Of a stretch of 33,785 bases of DNA, positions 18,883 through 26,840 are shown piece by piece. The stretch is from contig NZ_JAFLNF010000014.1 of NCBI RefSeq assembly GCF_017313085.1, positions 1-33,785 on the forward strand, read 5' to 3'. A program made the position numbers and the translations under genes. The first letter of the stretch is position 1, and every line of letters begins with the position of its first letter. Source of the DNA: Roseibium limicola. Lineage in GTDB: Bacteria > Pseudomonadota > Alphaproteobacteria > Rhizobiales > Stappiaceae. The notes beneath the pieces are model-generated. The model saw nothing but the letters and a program-made list of their open reading frames with translations, was not told the DNA's origin and searched no databases.

Positions 18883-20133
18883 ATGGCGCGATTGGTTATG
18901 AAATTCGGCGGCACGTCAGTGGCCGATCTGGACCGTATCCGGAACGTGGCTCGACATGTGAAGCGGGAAGTGGATGCCGGCAACGAAGTCGCCGTCGTCG
19001 TTTCCGCCATGGCCGGGCAGACGAACAAACTGGTGGAATTCTGCCGGTCTGCTTCCACCCTGCATGACGCACGCGAGTATGACGCTGTTGTTGCCTCAGG
19101 TGAGCAGGTGACCTCTGGTTTGCTTGCCATCGTTCTGCAGGACATGGGCGTTAATGCACGCTCCTGGCAGGGCTGGCAGGTGCCGATCAAGACCGACGAG
19201 AACCATGGTGCGGCCCGCATCAAGGAAATCGACGGAGGTTTCCTCAGCGAGCGTATTTCCCAGGGCCAGGTGGCCGTCCTTGCCGGTTTCCAGGGTATTT
19301 CCCCGGATAACCGCATTTCGACCCTCGGTCGCGGCGGTTCTGATACGTCGGCTGTTGCGATTGCCGCTGCCATCAAGGCTGACCGCTGCGACATCTACAC
19401 GGACGTGGACGGGGTCTACACCACCGATCCACGCATTGTGCCGAAGGCGCAGCGCCTCGACCGGGTTTCGTTTGAGGAAATGCTCGAAATGGCGAGCCTC
19501 GGCGCGAAGGTGCTGCAAGTTCGCTCCGTTGAAATGGCCATGGTTCATGGCGTGCGCACATTCGTGCGCTCCAGCTTCGATGATCCCGATGCGCCGCAGG
19601 TTGGCGTTGGTGATCTTCCCCCAGGAACTCTTATCTGCGACGAGGATGAGCTCGTGGAACAGCAAGTTGTGACCGGCATCGCCTTTACCAAGGACGAAGC
19701 CCAGATTTCCATCCGCGATGTGGCCGACAAGCCGGGTATCGCCCATTCCGTCTTCGGACCGATGGCCGACTCGAACATCAATGTGGATATGATCGTTCAG
19801 AACATCTCTCCGGATGGAGCGACGACTGACATCACCTTCACCGTGCCGGAAACCGACTATGATCGGGCCCTGAAGGTGCTGGAAGACAACCGCGAGCAGA
19901 TTGGGTTCCAGAACCTGGAAGGCACCCGTGATGTCGTGAAAGTCTCTGTCATCGGCATTGGCATGCGGTCTCATGCTGGTATCGCTGCGGAGTGCTTCCG
20001 GGGCCTGGCGGGGAAGGGCATCAACATCCGCGCCATCACAACTTCCGAGATCAAGATTTCGGTTTTGATCGATTCCGCCTATACGGAACTTGCAGTTCGG
20101 ACTCTCCATTCGCTATACGGTCTGGACGGGTAA
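18883..20133 (+). CDS. lysC: Aspartate kinase
   Basis: A 416-residue aspartokinase, the first step from aspartate toward lysine, threonine and methionine. The protein opens M-A-R-L-V-M-K-F-G-G-T-S-V, the family's ATP/aspartate-binding start, which fixes the start at 18883 rather than at the upstream GTG of the open frame (18835). The kinase domain fills about 240 residues and includes G-R-G-G-S-D-T-S-A-V. Two ACT domains follow, where lysine and threonine bind for feedback control in homologues. Length matches the single-chain Corynebacterium/alphaproteobacterial type. Only a weak ribosome-binding site is visible. It is co-directional with ptsP (75 bases downstream). Confidence 0.96.
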   Translation: MARLVMKFGGTSVADLDRIRNVARHVKREVDAGNEVAVVVSAMAGQTNKLVEFCRSASTLHDAREYDAVVASGEQVTSGLLAIVLQDMGVNARSWQGWQVPIKTDENHGAARIKEIDGGFLSERISQGQVAVLAGFQGISPDNRISTLGRGGSDTSAVAIAAAIKADRCDIYTDVDGVYTTDPRIVPKAQRLDRVSFEEMLEMASLGAKVLQVRSVEMAMVHGVRTFVRSSFDDPDAPQVGVGDLPPGTLICDEDELVEQQVVTGIAFTKDEAQISIRDVADKPGIAHSVFGPMADSNINVDMIVQNISPDGATTDITFTVPETDYDRALKVLEDNREQIGFQNLEGTRDVVKVSVIGIGMRSHAGIAAECFRGLAGKGINIRAITTSEIKISVLIDSAYTELAVRTLHSLYGLDG

Positions 20134-20208
20134 GTTCATCTTGAGTCTTTGTCTTTTCCGTTCCACGGTGGACGGGACAGACAAGATCAGGAAAAGACGG
20201 GGTAGGCG

Positions 20209-22473
20209 ATGCGTAGCAACCTGGCCGGTCCGCGCCTCTTGCTACGTCGGCTTCGCGAGGTTATGGCGGAGCCGATCACGGCTCAGGAGCGGCTCGACAA
20301 GATCGTAGTCTTGATCGCGGCGAATGTTGTCGCCGAGGTTTGCTCCGTCTATATTCTTCGGGCAGACGGCGTGCTGGAGCTGTATGCAACGGAAGGCTTG
20401 AACCGTGAAGCGGTTCACCAGGCCTCCCTGCGCGTTGGCCAGGGTCTGGTCGGCCTGATCGCTGCCGAGGCGCGTCCACTCAATCTTCCTAACGCCAGAG
20501 CCCATCCGGGCTTTGCCTATCTGCCGGAAACCGGCGAAGAGGCCTTCAACTCCTTCCTTGGGGTGCCGATCCTGCGTGCCGGACGCACGCTCGGCGTTCT
20601 GGTTGTGCAGAATCAGTCGCACCGCACTTACCTCGAAGATGAGGTGGAAGCGCTGCAGACCACGGCGATGGTCATCGCCGAAATGGTGGCTGCCGGCGAA
20701 CTGGAAGCGATTTCCCAGAAAGACACCGGTCTCGACCTTTCCAGGCCCATCCATTCCTCCGGCGTCGGGCTGGCGGAAGGTGTTGGCCTGGGTCACGTGG
20801 TTCTGCATGAGCCTCGGGTGGTCATCACCAATCTGATTGCGGAAGACAGCGAGGCGGAAAGCCGACGTCTCGAAGGCGCGATCAACCGGTTGCGGCTGTC
20901 GATTGACGACCTTTTGGCCAGTGGTGACATGGCTGCGGCAGGCGAGCACCGGGAGGTTCTGGAAGCCTATCGTATGTTCGCCTACGATCGGGGCTGGATC
21001 CGCAAGATCGAAGAAGCGATCCGCAATGGCCTGACGGCTGAAGCTGCCGTTGAAAAAGTTCAAAGCGATATGCGCGCCCGAATGCTGCGGCAGACGGATC
21101 CGTACCTGCGCGAGCGGTTGCATGATCTTGACGATCTGGCACACCGGTTGATCCGCGAGCTCATGGGACGGGCGACCGGTGATGTGCACGAGTTGCCTCA
21201 GGATGCGATCATCGTTGCCCGCAACATGGGTGCTGCCGAGCTGCTTGATTATGGCCGGGACCGGATTCGTGGCCTGGTGCTGGAAGAAGGCGGACCGACC
21301 AGCCATGTAACGATTGTCGGACGTGCTCTGGGCATTCCGATGGTCGGGCAGATCTCGGATATCGTCAGCATGGCAGATGCCGGCGACGCGATTATTGTTG
21401 ATGGCGATGCGGGGGAAGTGCATCTGCGTCCGGCGCAGGATGTTCAAAACGCCTATGCCGAGAAGGTGCGCTTCCGCGCCCGGCGGCAGGCGCAATACCG
21501 CCGTCTGCGCAACAAGCCCTCCGTCACCAAGGACGGCGTGGAAGTGACGTTGCAAATGAATGCCGGGTTGCTGGTCGACTTGCCGCATCTGGCTGAAGCA
21601 GGGGCTGCAGGTGTCGGCCTGTTCCGTACCGAACTGCAGTTCATGGTGGCATCGTCTTTCCCTCGTCTGCATGAACAGCAAGCGCAATACACCCAGATTC
21701 TGGATGCGGCAGGCGACAAGCCCGTGACGTTCCGATCCCTCGATGTGGGCGGGGACAAGGTACTTCCCTATCTTCGCTCCATTCAGGAGGAAAACCCGGC
21801 GATGGGGTGGCGAGCGCTGCGCCTGGGCCTTGATCGGCCGGGACTGCTGCGCACCCAGATCCGCGCGCTTCTGCTGGCGGCTGCCGGTCGTGATCTCAAA
21901 TTGATGTTCCCGATGGTGGCCGAGGTGAACGAGTTCCTCAAAGCGCGCAGCCTGGTGGAGAAAGAACTCAAGCATCTTCGTCGGCACAAGCATGAGGTTC
22001 CCGATAAGATCCGTCTCGGGGTGATGATCGAAGTGCCATCCCTGCTGTTCCAGCTTCCGGAGTTGCTGCAGCATGTGGACTTCGTCTCTGTCGGGTCGAA
22101 CGATCTGTTCCAGTTCATGTATGCCGCCGATCGGGGCAACACACGCGTGTCTGACAGGTTCGACACGCTGGGGCTCGGGTTCATGCGGGCGCTCAAGCGC
22201 ATCGTCGATGCAACCAATCGGGCCCATGTTCCTGTGACCCTGTGTGGAGAGTTGGCCGGCCAACCCTTGGCGGCCATGGCGCTGCTGGGTCTTGGCTTTC
22301 GGGATCTTTCCATGTCGCCGGCATCTCTCGGGCCGGTGAAGGCCATGGTGCGCTCGCTTGATGCCGGGCGCCTTGCTGCCCGTTTGCAGCCGCGTTTGGC
22401 ACCCGGACACCGGGACCAGGATATTCGTCAATTCCTCGTGCAGTTCGCCGAGGAGATGGACGTGGTTCTTTAG
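20209..22473 (+). CDS. ptsP: PtsP, enzyme I of the nitrogen phosphotransferase system
   Basis: A 754-residue cytoplasmic EI-Ntr. It takes phosphate from PEP and passes it to NPr and EIIA-Ntr, a regulatory relay tied to nitrogen status, potassium and PHB in Alphaproteobacteria. An N-terminal GAF domain (about residues 20-165) precedes the EI part; in rhizobial and enteric homologues it senses glutamine. The phosphohistidine is His366 in G-G-P-T-S-H-V-T-I-V. The C-terminal PEP-binding barrel has F-R-T-E-L-Q-F and, near the end, the catalytic Cys in T-L-C-G-E-L-A-G. The start M-R-S-N-L-A-G-P-R-L-L-L-R-R-L is typical of the group. Its partner genes (ptsN, npr) are not in the window. Confidence 0.96.
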   Translation: MRSNLAGPRLLLRRLREVMAEPITAQERLDKIVVLIAANVVAEVCSVYILRADGVLELYATEGLNREAVHQASLRVGQGLVGLIAAEARPLNLPNARAHPGFAYLPETGEEAFNSFLGVPILRAGRTLGVLVVQNQSHRTYLEDEVEALQTTAMVIAEMVAAGELEAISQKDTGLDLSRPIHSSGVGLAEGVGLGHVVLHEPRVVITNLIAEDSEAESRRLEGAINRLRLSIDDLLASGDMAAAGEHREVLEAYRMFAYDRGWIRKIEEAIRNGLTAEAAVEKVQSDMRARMLRQTDPYLRERLHDLDDLAHRLIRELMGRATGDVHELPQDAIIVARNMGAAELLDYGRDRIRGLVLEEGGPTSHVTIVGRALGIPMVGQISDIVSMADAGDAIIVDGDAGEVHLRPAQDVQNAYAEKVRFRARRQAQYRRLRNKPSVTKDGVEVTLQMNAGLLVDLPHLAEAGAAGVGLFRTELQFMVASSFPRLHEQQAQYTQILDAAGDKPVTFRSLDVGGDKVLPYLRSIQEENPAMGWRALRLGLDRPGLLRTQIRALLLAAAGRDLKLMFPMVAEVNEFLKARSLVEKELKHLRRHKHEVPDKIRLGVMIEVPSLLFQLPELLQHVDFVSVGSNDLFQFMYAADRGNTRVSDRFDTLGLGFMRALKRIVDATNRAHVPVTLCGELAGQPLAAMALLGLGFRDLSMSPASLGPVKAMVRSLDAGRLAARLQPRLAPGHRDQDIRQFLVQFAEEMDVVL

Positions 22474-22539
22474 CGATTTTCCGTAAAGATTCGATAGGCT
22501 CCGGGCATCCCGCCCGGAAACTCAAGGAGACATGCGCTC

Positions 22540-23613
22540 ATGTTGGCGCGACACAAGCTCGACACACTGCTCGACCGCTTTGCTGAACTGGAACACCAGA
22601 TGGCAGCCGGGGTCGAACCCGACGCCTATGTGAAGCTCTCGCGAGAATATGCCGGGTTGGAATCTCTGGTGACGAAGATCCGCGCCCTGACGAAGGCCGA
22701 AAGCGAATTGGCCGACGCGGAAGCCTTGCTGGCTGATCCGGAAACCGACAAGGAGATGCGGGAGTTGGCCGAGATGGAGCGCAGCGAGCTGCGCGAGACC
22801 GTCGAAGAGCTTGCCCAGGTGGTGCGTCTGGGGCTGTTGCCGAAGGACGAAGCGGACAAGAACGACGCCATTCTGGAAGTGCGTGCGGGGACCGGTGGGG
22901 ATGAGGCCGCACTTTTTGCCGGTGATCTGTTTCGCATGTATCAGCGCTTTGCCGAGATCAACGGCTGGAAGGTCGAAATTCTATCGGCCAGTGAAGGCGA
23001 GATGGGCGGCTACAAGGAAGTCATTGCTTCCGTGTCCGGGGAGAATGTGTTTGCCCGGATGAAATTTGAAAGTGGTGTCCACCGGGTGCAGCGCGTTCCG
23101 GCGACGGAATCTGGTGGCCGGATCCACACGTCTGCGGCCACGGTCGCCGTGTTGCCTCAGGCCGAGGATGTCGATGTGGACATCCAGGAGAGCGATCTGA
23201 GGATCGATACCTTCCGGGCTTCCGGCGCGGGTGGACAGCACGTCAATACGACGGATTCGGCTGTGCGTATCACCCACATGCCGACCGGCGTGGTGGTGGC
23301 GGTGCAGGATGAGCGATCGCAGCACAAGAACAAGGCGCGGGCGATGCAGCTGTTGCGGGCCCGGATCTATGATGCGGAGCGCGAAAAGGCCGCCGGTGAA
23401 CGGACGGAAGCCCGGCGTCTTCAGGTCGGGTCGGGGGATCGCTCGGAGCGTATCCGCACTTACAATTTCCCGCAGGGGCGGGTGACGGACCATCGGATCG
23501 GCCTGACGCTCTATAAGCTGGAGCAAATCATTGCCGGTGAAAGCCTGGGAGAGGTCGTTGAGGCACTGATCGTGGATCATCAGACAAACCTTCTTGCCTC
23601 CGAGGAGTCCTGA
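22540..23613 (+). CDS. prfA: Peptide chain release factor 1
   Basis: A 357-residue class I release factor that reads UAA and UAG in the ribosomal A site and triggers peptide release. The codon-recognition tripeptide P-A-T is at 187-189, and the catalytic G-G-Q at 231-233 lies within [12 protein letters not shown] distinguishes RF1 from RF2 (S-P-F). AAGGAG precedes the ATG at 22540. The gene ends three bases before prmC, whose product methylates the Gln of G-G-Q, so modifier and substrate are made together. Confidence 0.98.
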   Translation: MLARHKLDTLLDRFAELEHQMAAGVEPDAYVKLSREYAGLESLVTKIRALTKAESELADAEALLADPETDKEMRELAEMERSELRETVEELAQVVRLGLLPKDEADKNDAILEVRAGTGGDEAALFAGDLFRMYQRFAEINGWKVEILSASEGEMGGYKEVIASVSGENVFARMKFESGVHRVQRVPATESGGRIHTSAATVAVLPQAEDVDVDIQESDLRIDTFRASGAGGQHVNTTDSAVRITHMPTGVVVAVQDERSQHKNKARAMQLLRARIYDAEREKAAGERTEARRLQVGSGDRSERIRTYNFPQGRVTDHRIGLTLYKLEQIIAGESLGEVVEALIVDHQTNLLASEES

Positions 23614-23616
23614 GGC

Positions 23617-24477
23617 GTGGCTGACGATCCGGCTCGATCGGTTGGCGCTGTCTATCAGCGCCTTCGTGCCAGCTTGCGCGAGGCAGGTGTTGCAACTCCC
23701 GAGCTGGACGCGCGAATTCTGGTGGGCGAGGTTGCCGGCATCGAACCGTCTCAGCTGCCGCTGCATCTGGAGAACCGGCTAAGCGATGCTGAGCTTGCGG
23801 TTGTCGCAGGCTTCGCGGCGCAGCGGCTTGATGGCAAGCCCGTCGGGCGCATTTTGGGAAAACGCGAATTCTGGGGCCTGGAGTTTCAGCTGAACGACGC
23901 GACACTGGAGCCGCGGCCGGACACGGAAACCCTGGTCGAGGCCGTCTTGCGCCATCTGCCGGCAAATGCCGCACCAGTGCTGGCGGATGTCGGGACGGGC
24001 AGCGGGGCAATTGCCATTGCCTTGTTGCACGAGGTGAAGGGCGCACACTGCCTGGCTGTCGACATCAGTTCGCAGGCACTTCAGCAGGCTTGTGCCAATG
24101 CCGCTCGTCACGGCGTTGCGGAGCGATTTTGGCCGGTGCAGGGCGATTACCTTGATGCCGTCGGCCCGCAGATTGATTGGATCATCAGCAATCCGCCCTA
24201 CATCGCGACTTCGGTGGTCGCCGGTCTGGAGGGGGAAGTCCGCTTGCACGACCCGAATCGGGCGCTTGACGGAGGGGCTGACGGGCTTGCGGCGTATCGT
24301 GCCCTGGCGGCCAGGGCTGCGGTGATTTTACCAAAAGGGGGGCGAATCGCTCTTGAAATCGGCTATGATCAGGCGGATTCGGTGGTGAAACTGCTGCAGA
24401 AAAGTGATTTCAAGGATATTGAAATCGTTCAAGATCTTGCGGGTCAGGACCGGGTTATTGTGGCTCTGCGGCAATAA
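23617..24477 (+). CDS. prmC: Release factor glutamine methyltransferase
   Basis: A 286-residue N5-glutamine methyltransferase (HemK) that methylates the G-G-Q glutamine of RF1 and RF2. It starts with GTG three bases after the prfA stop. An N-terminal helical domain recognises the release factor. The SAM-binding site is D-V-G-T-G-S-G-A-I-A-I-A. The substrate-binding N-P-P-Y at 192-195 defines the Gln/Asn/Ade methyltransferase group. The C-terminus is typical. No clear terminator follows; about 400 bases of unassigned DNA lie between this gene and the DUF4167 gene. Confidence 0.96.
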   Translation: MADDPARSVGAVYQRLRASLREAGVATPELDARILVGEVAGIEPSQLPLHLENRLSDAELAVVAGFAAQRLDGKPVGRILGKREFWGLEFQLNDATLEPRPDTETLVEAVLRHLPANAAPVLADVGTGSGAIAIALLHEVKGAHCLAVDISSQALQQACANAARHGVAERFWPVQGDYLDAVGPQIDWIISNPPYIATSVVAGLEGEVRLHDPNRALDGGADGLAAYRALAARAAVILPKGGRIALEIGYDQADSVVKLLQKSDFKDIEIVQDLAGQDRVIVALRQ

Positions 24478-24881
24478 TGTTGCCGGTTTTAATCTTGTTG
24501 CGAAAAAGCGCTTGGAAAAGCCCACTGAACCGGTTAGGTTCACTTCGCCGAGACCGGAAATTGCGATCAGCGCTCTGCAAGGCAGAGCCGGTATCATGGG
24601 GCATGTACAATCCAGTTTGAGCCATACTCGGCACCAAACACTTTGTGTATTGTCTACACCGTGAAACCGAGCATCCGGATCATTGGACTGTCGCAGACAA
24701 TCGCGTTGGTACGGGGCGTATTTCAAGGTTTTGCCTTAAGCGTTTTCGTGACTTCTGTCGCATCGTGACGGCCGCTGGCCTATCTGGTCGGTTTCGGTAG
24801 CTATTTCGTATCGGTTTTATAGAAATCCGATGTTTGGCCGGCCATCGTGCTGGTCGCCGTTCCTTAAGAGAAAACGGCAGG
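24478..24881. other. 404-base gap between prmC and the DUF4167 gene
   Basis: No convincing gene is seen. The longest short frames (such as 24404-24664 plus) run out of prmC in other frames and look like noise. A short hairpin (7-bp stem around a 3-base loop in the AGGCAGAGC area near 24575) is the only local structure I noted. The downstream part is probably the promoter and leader of the DUF4167 gene, but I see no -35/-10 pair good enough to mark. Confidence 0.5.
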
Positions 24882-25769
24882 ATGAGACCAGGAAATCAAA
24901 GCAACAAGCGCATGCGCGGACGCGGTCGTAAAGGCCCCAATCCGCTCACCAGATCATATGAATCCAATGGACCGGACGTCAAAATCCGTGGCACTGCGCT
25001 TCATATCGCCGAAAAATATCAGCAGCTCGCCCGGGACGCTCATGTGTCCGGCGATCGTGTGATGTCGGAAAACTATTTTCAGCACGCGGAACATTATCTG
25101 CGCATTGTGGCCAGTGCCCAGGCGCAGAATCCAATCGCCAGCCAACAACGTGGCGACGACGATATGGATGACCAGGAAGATGAAGCACAGGATGCTTCGC
25201 CTCGTGCCGAGCGTTCAGAGCGCTCGGAACGGTCTGAACGTGTAGATCGCTCTGACCGGGCTGACCGCCCTGATCGTGCGGAGCGGGCTGACCGCCCGGA
25301 TCGCGCAGAGCGGGCCGAACGTCCTGATCGGGCCGATCGACCGGACCGTTCTGAACGTGTTGCGCGCCCGGATCGGGCCGAGCGTGCGGAACGGGCTGAG
25401 CGTCGTGAACGCAGCAACAAGGAACGCGAAAGTCGCGGGCCGAGTGTTGACCCCGATAGCCCGCAGCCGTTCATTGAAAGCATGCCGATCATTGACGAAT
25501 CCGGTCAGTTGAATGGCCGTGCGTCCGGTCCGGACGATGTGCAGAACGATGACGATGCCAAGCCGCGCCGTCGCGTGCGGGGCACACGGGGTCGTGGCGT
25601 CAAACGTGAGGACGATGCTCCCGAAGCTGGAGCACCTGTGGTTGCTGCTGCTGAAGCTGACACTGCTACTGGCGAAGAAGCTGCCCCGGTCAAGCCGAAG
25701 CGTCGGGCTCCCCGTCGCAAGGTTGTGGAACAGCCGGCTGAACCCGAGACGGTTGACGCAGGCGAGTAA
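24882..25769 (+). CDS. DUF4167 protein with an Arg/Asp/Glu-rich repeat tract
   Basis: A 295-residue protein of unknown function. The N-terminal 90 residues are the DUF4167 domain: a basic G-R-G-R-K-G-P-N-P patch, then a helical stretch including H-Y-L-R-I-V. From about residue 105 it becomes low-complexity, with repeats built from R-A-D-R-P-D-R-A-E; three 27-bp near-copies lie at 25257-25337. A second basic patch (K-P-R-R-R-V-R-G-T-R-G-R-G) precedes an Ala/Glu/Val-rich tail ending in K-P-K-R-R-A-P-R-R-K. The composition suggests a disordered, nucleic-acid-binding protein. I used the ATG at 24882, since upstream residues of the open frame are not domain-like. It precedes clpB in related genomes, by recollection. 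Confidence 0.85.
   Translation: MRPGNQSNKRMRGRGRKGPNPLTRSYESNGPDVKIRGTALHIAEKYQQLARDAHVSGDRVMSENYFQHAEHYLRIVASAQAQNPIASQQRGDDDMDDQEDEAQDASPRAERSERSERSERVDRSDRADRPDRAERADRPDRAERAERPDRADRPDRSERVARPDRAERAERAERRERSNKERESRGPSVDPDSPQPFIESMPIIDESGQLNGRASGPDDVQNDDDAKPRRRVRGTRGRGVKREDDAPEAGAPVVAAAEADTATGEEAAPVKPKRRAPRRKVVEQPAEPETVDAGE
25257..25337 (+). repeat. Three in-frame 27-bp tandem repeats inside the DUF4167 gene
   Basis: Units at 25257-25283, 25284-25310 and 25311-25337 encode R-A-D-R-P-D-R-A-E, an identical copy, and R-A-E-R-P-D-R-A-D. Synonymous changes separate the first two. More degenerate R-x-D/E-R units continue on both sides (about 25205-25415). Confidence 0.85.
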
Positions 25770-25801
25770 GCCGCAGCCCACATCACTACAGCAGTTGAAT
25801 T

Positions 25802-25826
25802 ACGGCGCCTCAGGGCGCCGTTTTTT
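25802..25826 (+). terminator. Intrinsic terminator of the DUF4167 gene
   Basis: A perfect 8-bp stem (25802-25809 with 25814-25821) and a 4-base loop run into six T, 32 bases after the stop codon. Confidence 0.92.
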
Positions 25827-25834
25827 GTTGGTCG

Positions 25835-25875
25835 CGCCCATGCTCGTTCGAGATCACCGCGAACGCGCATGGGCG
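25835..25875. repeat. Large imperfect palindrome next to the accessory segment
   Basis: Arms of 16 bases (25835-25850 and 25860-25875) pair with one mismatch around a 9-base loop. It starts just after the DUF4167 terminator and ends 16 bases before the left direct repeat. No T-run follows, so it is not an ordinary terminator. It may be an extragenic palindrome, a regulator of the original clpB leader, or part of an integration site. Confidence 0.6.
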
Positions 25876-25891
25876 AGGCAGGCAGCAAACA

Positions 25892-25907
25892 TTAGGAATT
25901 TTTACCT
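25892..25907 (+). repeat. Left 16-bp direct repeat bounding the accessory segment
   Basis: The sequence TTAGGAATTTTTACCT is repeated exactly, in the same orientation, at 27810-27825, 1.9 kb away. It has partial dyad symmetry (AGG...CCT with an A/T core). Bases on either side differ, so the shared core is exactly 16. Confidence 0.9.
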
Positions 25908-25910
25908 AGT

Positions 25911-25922
25911 TATATATGTGAC
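25911..25922 (+). repeat. Left terminal inverted repeat of the putative element
   Basis: TATATATGTGAC, the exact reverse complement of 27797-27808. Weaker similarity seems to continue inward (CGT, GATT and CG blocks in the same order on both sides), as expected for an imperfect transposon terminal repeat. Confidence 0.75.
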
Positions 25923-25941
25923 AAAAGTGGCGTGATTCGAT

Positions 25942-26130
25942 ATGGAAGGCGGTGACAGGCTGGTACATGAAAGTGAGATAGCGGCGACGCCAGCTATGAT
26001 CGAGGCTGGGCTTCATCACCTCTATCGATATCATCCTGATAATGGAGTGCCGGAAGATGAAACAGTTACGGCAATATTCCGGGCCAAGGCTTCGACGGCT
26101 TTGTCTGCGCAAACTCTGTCAGACGAATGA
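25942..26130 (+). CDS. Small hypothetical protein at the left end of the element
   Basis: A 62-residue frame without recognised domain. The block A-M-I-E-A-G-L-H-H-L followed by a short acidic loop recalls small proteins common in alphaproteobacterial prophages and islands, but that is memory of style, not a match. No good ribosome-binding site is seen. Its last 65 bases overlap the convergent MltR-like gene. It could be a chance frame, although it lies within the element and does not mirror a strong gene for most of its length. Confidence 0.45.
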   Translation: MEGGDRLVHESEIAATPAMIEAGLHHLYRYHPDNGVPEDETVTAIFRAKASTALSAQTLSDE

Positions 26131-26620
26131 TTAGTTGTCTGTAGTGAGTATGAAGGGAGTTGGTGCACGCAACTATGTTGTGAGCATAGAGTAAGGAATT
26201 GGAAGGCTCAATTTGACCCGCTTGAACCGTATTTACATCGGGAAACTTTTTTATCAACTTCATGATTTTGGCGTCATCAAAAGTTAAGTTATCTTCATCT
26301 GTGTGTGCGAAAGCGTTACGTATGCTACGAACTGTGTCGAGGATTAATCTGTCCTCACTGTTTATTAAGCCAAATGCAAACGCGACATCGATTTTCGATG
26401 AAAATGTGCTTAGTGGTCCGTAGCCCCTGAAAATTTTGTCTCGCAAGTCGCGGTTCTTTTTTTGCATATATAGCTCGATTAACTGCGTGAGCGAAGTTTC
26501 GAGACGTGAAGACATAACAAGAGCAAACCCTGGGTGCGTTTTGCCCTCGAATTTCTCAATGAATTCACTTACTGTTATTGTTTCAAATTGTCTTATTATG
26601 GTGTTTGAAGATTCTGACAT
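26066..26620 (-). CDS. MltR-like protein
   Basis: A 184-residue protein resembling the MltR (mannitol operon repressor)/DUF4145-like group. The signature stretch G-Y-G-P-L-S-T-F-S-S-K-I-D is followed by A-F-G-L-I and then I-R-N-A-F-A-H near the middle, the order seen in MltR homologues. The protein is all-helical, with no helix-turn-helix. MltR represses the mannitol operon in E. coli, but no mannitol genes are here, and MltR-like proteins are often found in islands and near defence loci with unknown roles. Codons are more AT-rich than in flanking genes. Its ATG overlaps, on the opposite strand, the ATG of the 45-residue ORF (shared CATG at 26618-26621). Confidence 0.75.
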   Translation of the reverse strand: MSESSNTIIRQFETITVSEFIEKFEGKTHPGFALVMSSRLETSLTQLIELYMQKKNRDLRDKIFRGYGPLSTFSSKIDVAFAFGLINSEDRLILDTVRSIRNAFAHTDEDNLTFDDAKIMKLIKKFPDVNTVQAGQIEPSNSLLYAHNIVACTNSLHTHYRQLIIRLTEFAQTKPSKPWPGILP

Positions 26621-26756
26621 GAATGGTTCCGAAGATATCCCGGTTGAAACCGAACGGCGCCGCGACGATGCGTTTCACCGCGCTCTAACAACGCCTCCAA
26701 TGCCTAAACCCAAGGCCAAAGAAGGCAAAGAGACGAAGGATAAGCCCGGCCAGTGA
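26619..26756 (+). CDS. Small hypothetical protein divergent from the MltR-like gene
   Basis: A 45-residue, highly charged frame. It has an acidic N-terminus, then R-R-R-D-D-A-F-H-R-A-L-T-T-P-P and a Lys-rich tail. The F-x-R-A-L-T-T-P-P motif is familiar from tiny alphaproteobacterial phage or island proteins, with unknown function. The stop codon lies in the loop of a good intrinsic terminator, which strongly suggests that a real transcript ends here. The open frame extends upstream antisense to the MltR-like gene (possible ATG at 26598); I prefer 26619. Confidence 0.5.
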   Translation: MNGSEDIPVETERRRDDAFHRALTTPPMPKPKAKEGKETKDKPGQ

Positions 26757-26768
26757 GCCGGGCTTTTT
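26742..26768 (+). terminator. Intrinsic terminator overlapping the end of the 45-residue ORF
   Basis: A perfect 9-bp stem (26742-26750 with 26757-26765) has a 6-base loop that contains the TGA stop (26754-26756). It is followed by a run of five T (26764-26768). Confidence 0.88.
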
Positions 26769-26840
26769 GATGAGGTGATCAATGAGGGGTAGTTTTCATA
26801 TGTGGTTTGCGCGCTTTCTGAACGTTCCGATTGACGTGCA

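Noticed and set aside
20242..22431. 729-codon open frame antisense to ptsP
   Set aside because: It mirrors ptsP almost exactly and carries no recognisable domain; ptsP on the plus strand is certain.
25205..25415. Regularly spaced repeats reminiscent of a CRISPR-like or satellite array
   Set aside because: The units are in frame within one coding sequence, have no unique spacers, and vary mostly at synonymous or conservative positions, so they are protein repeats.
25094..25492. Long Arg/Ser-rich open frame on the minus strand
   Set aside because: It is the antisense image of the repeat tract in the DUF4167 gene; its composition follows from the repeat, and it has no start signals.
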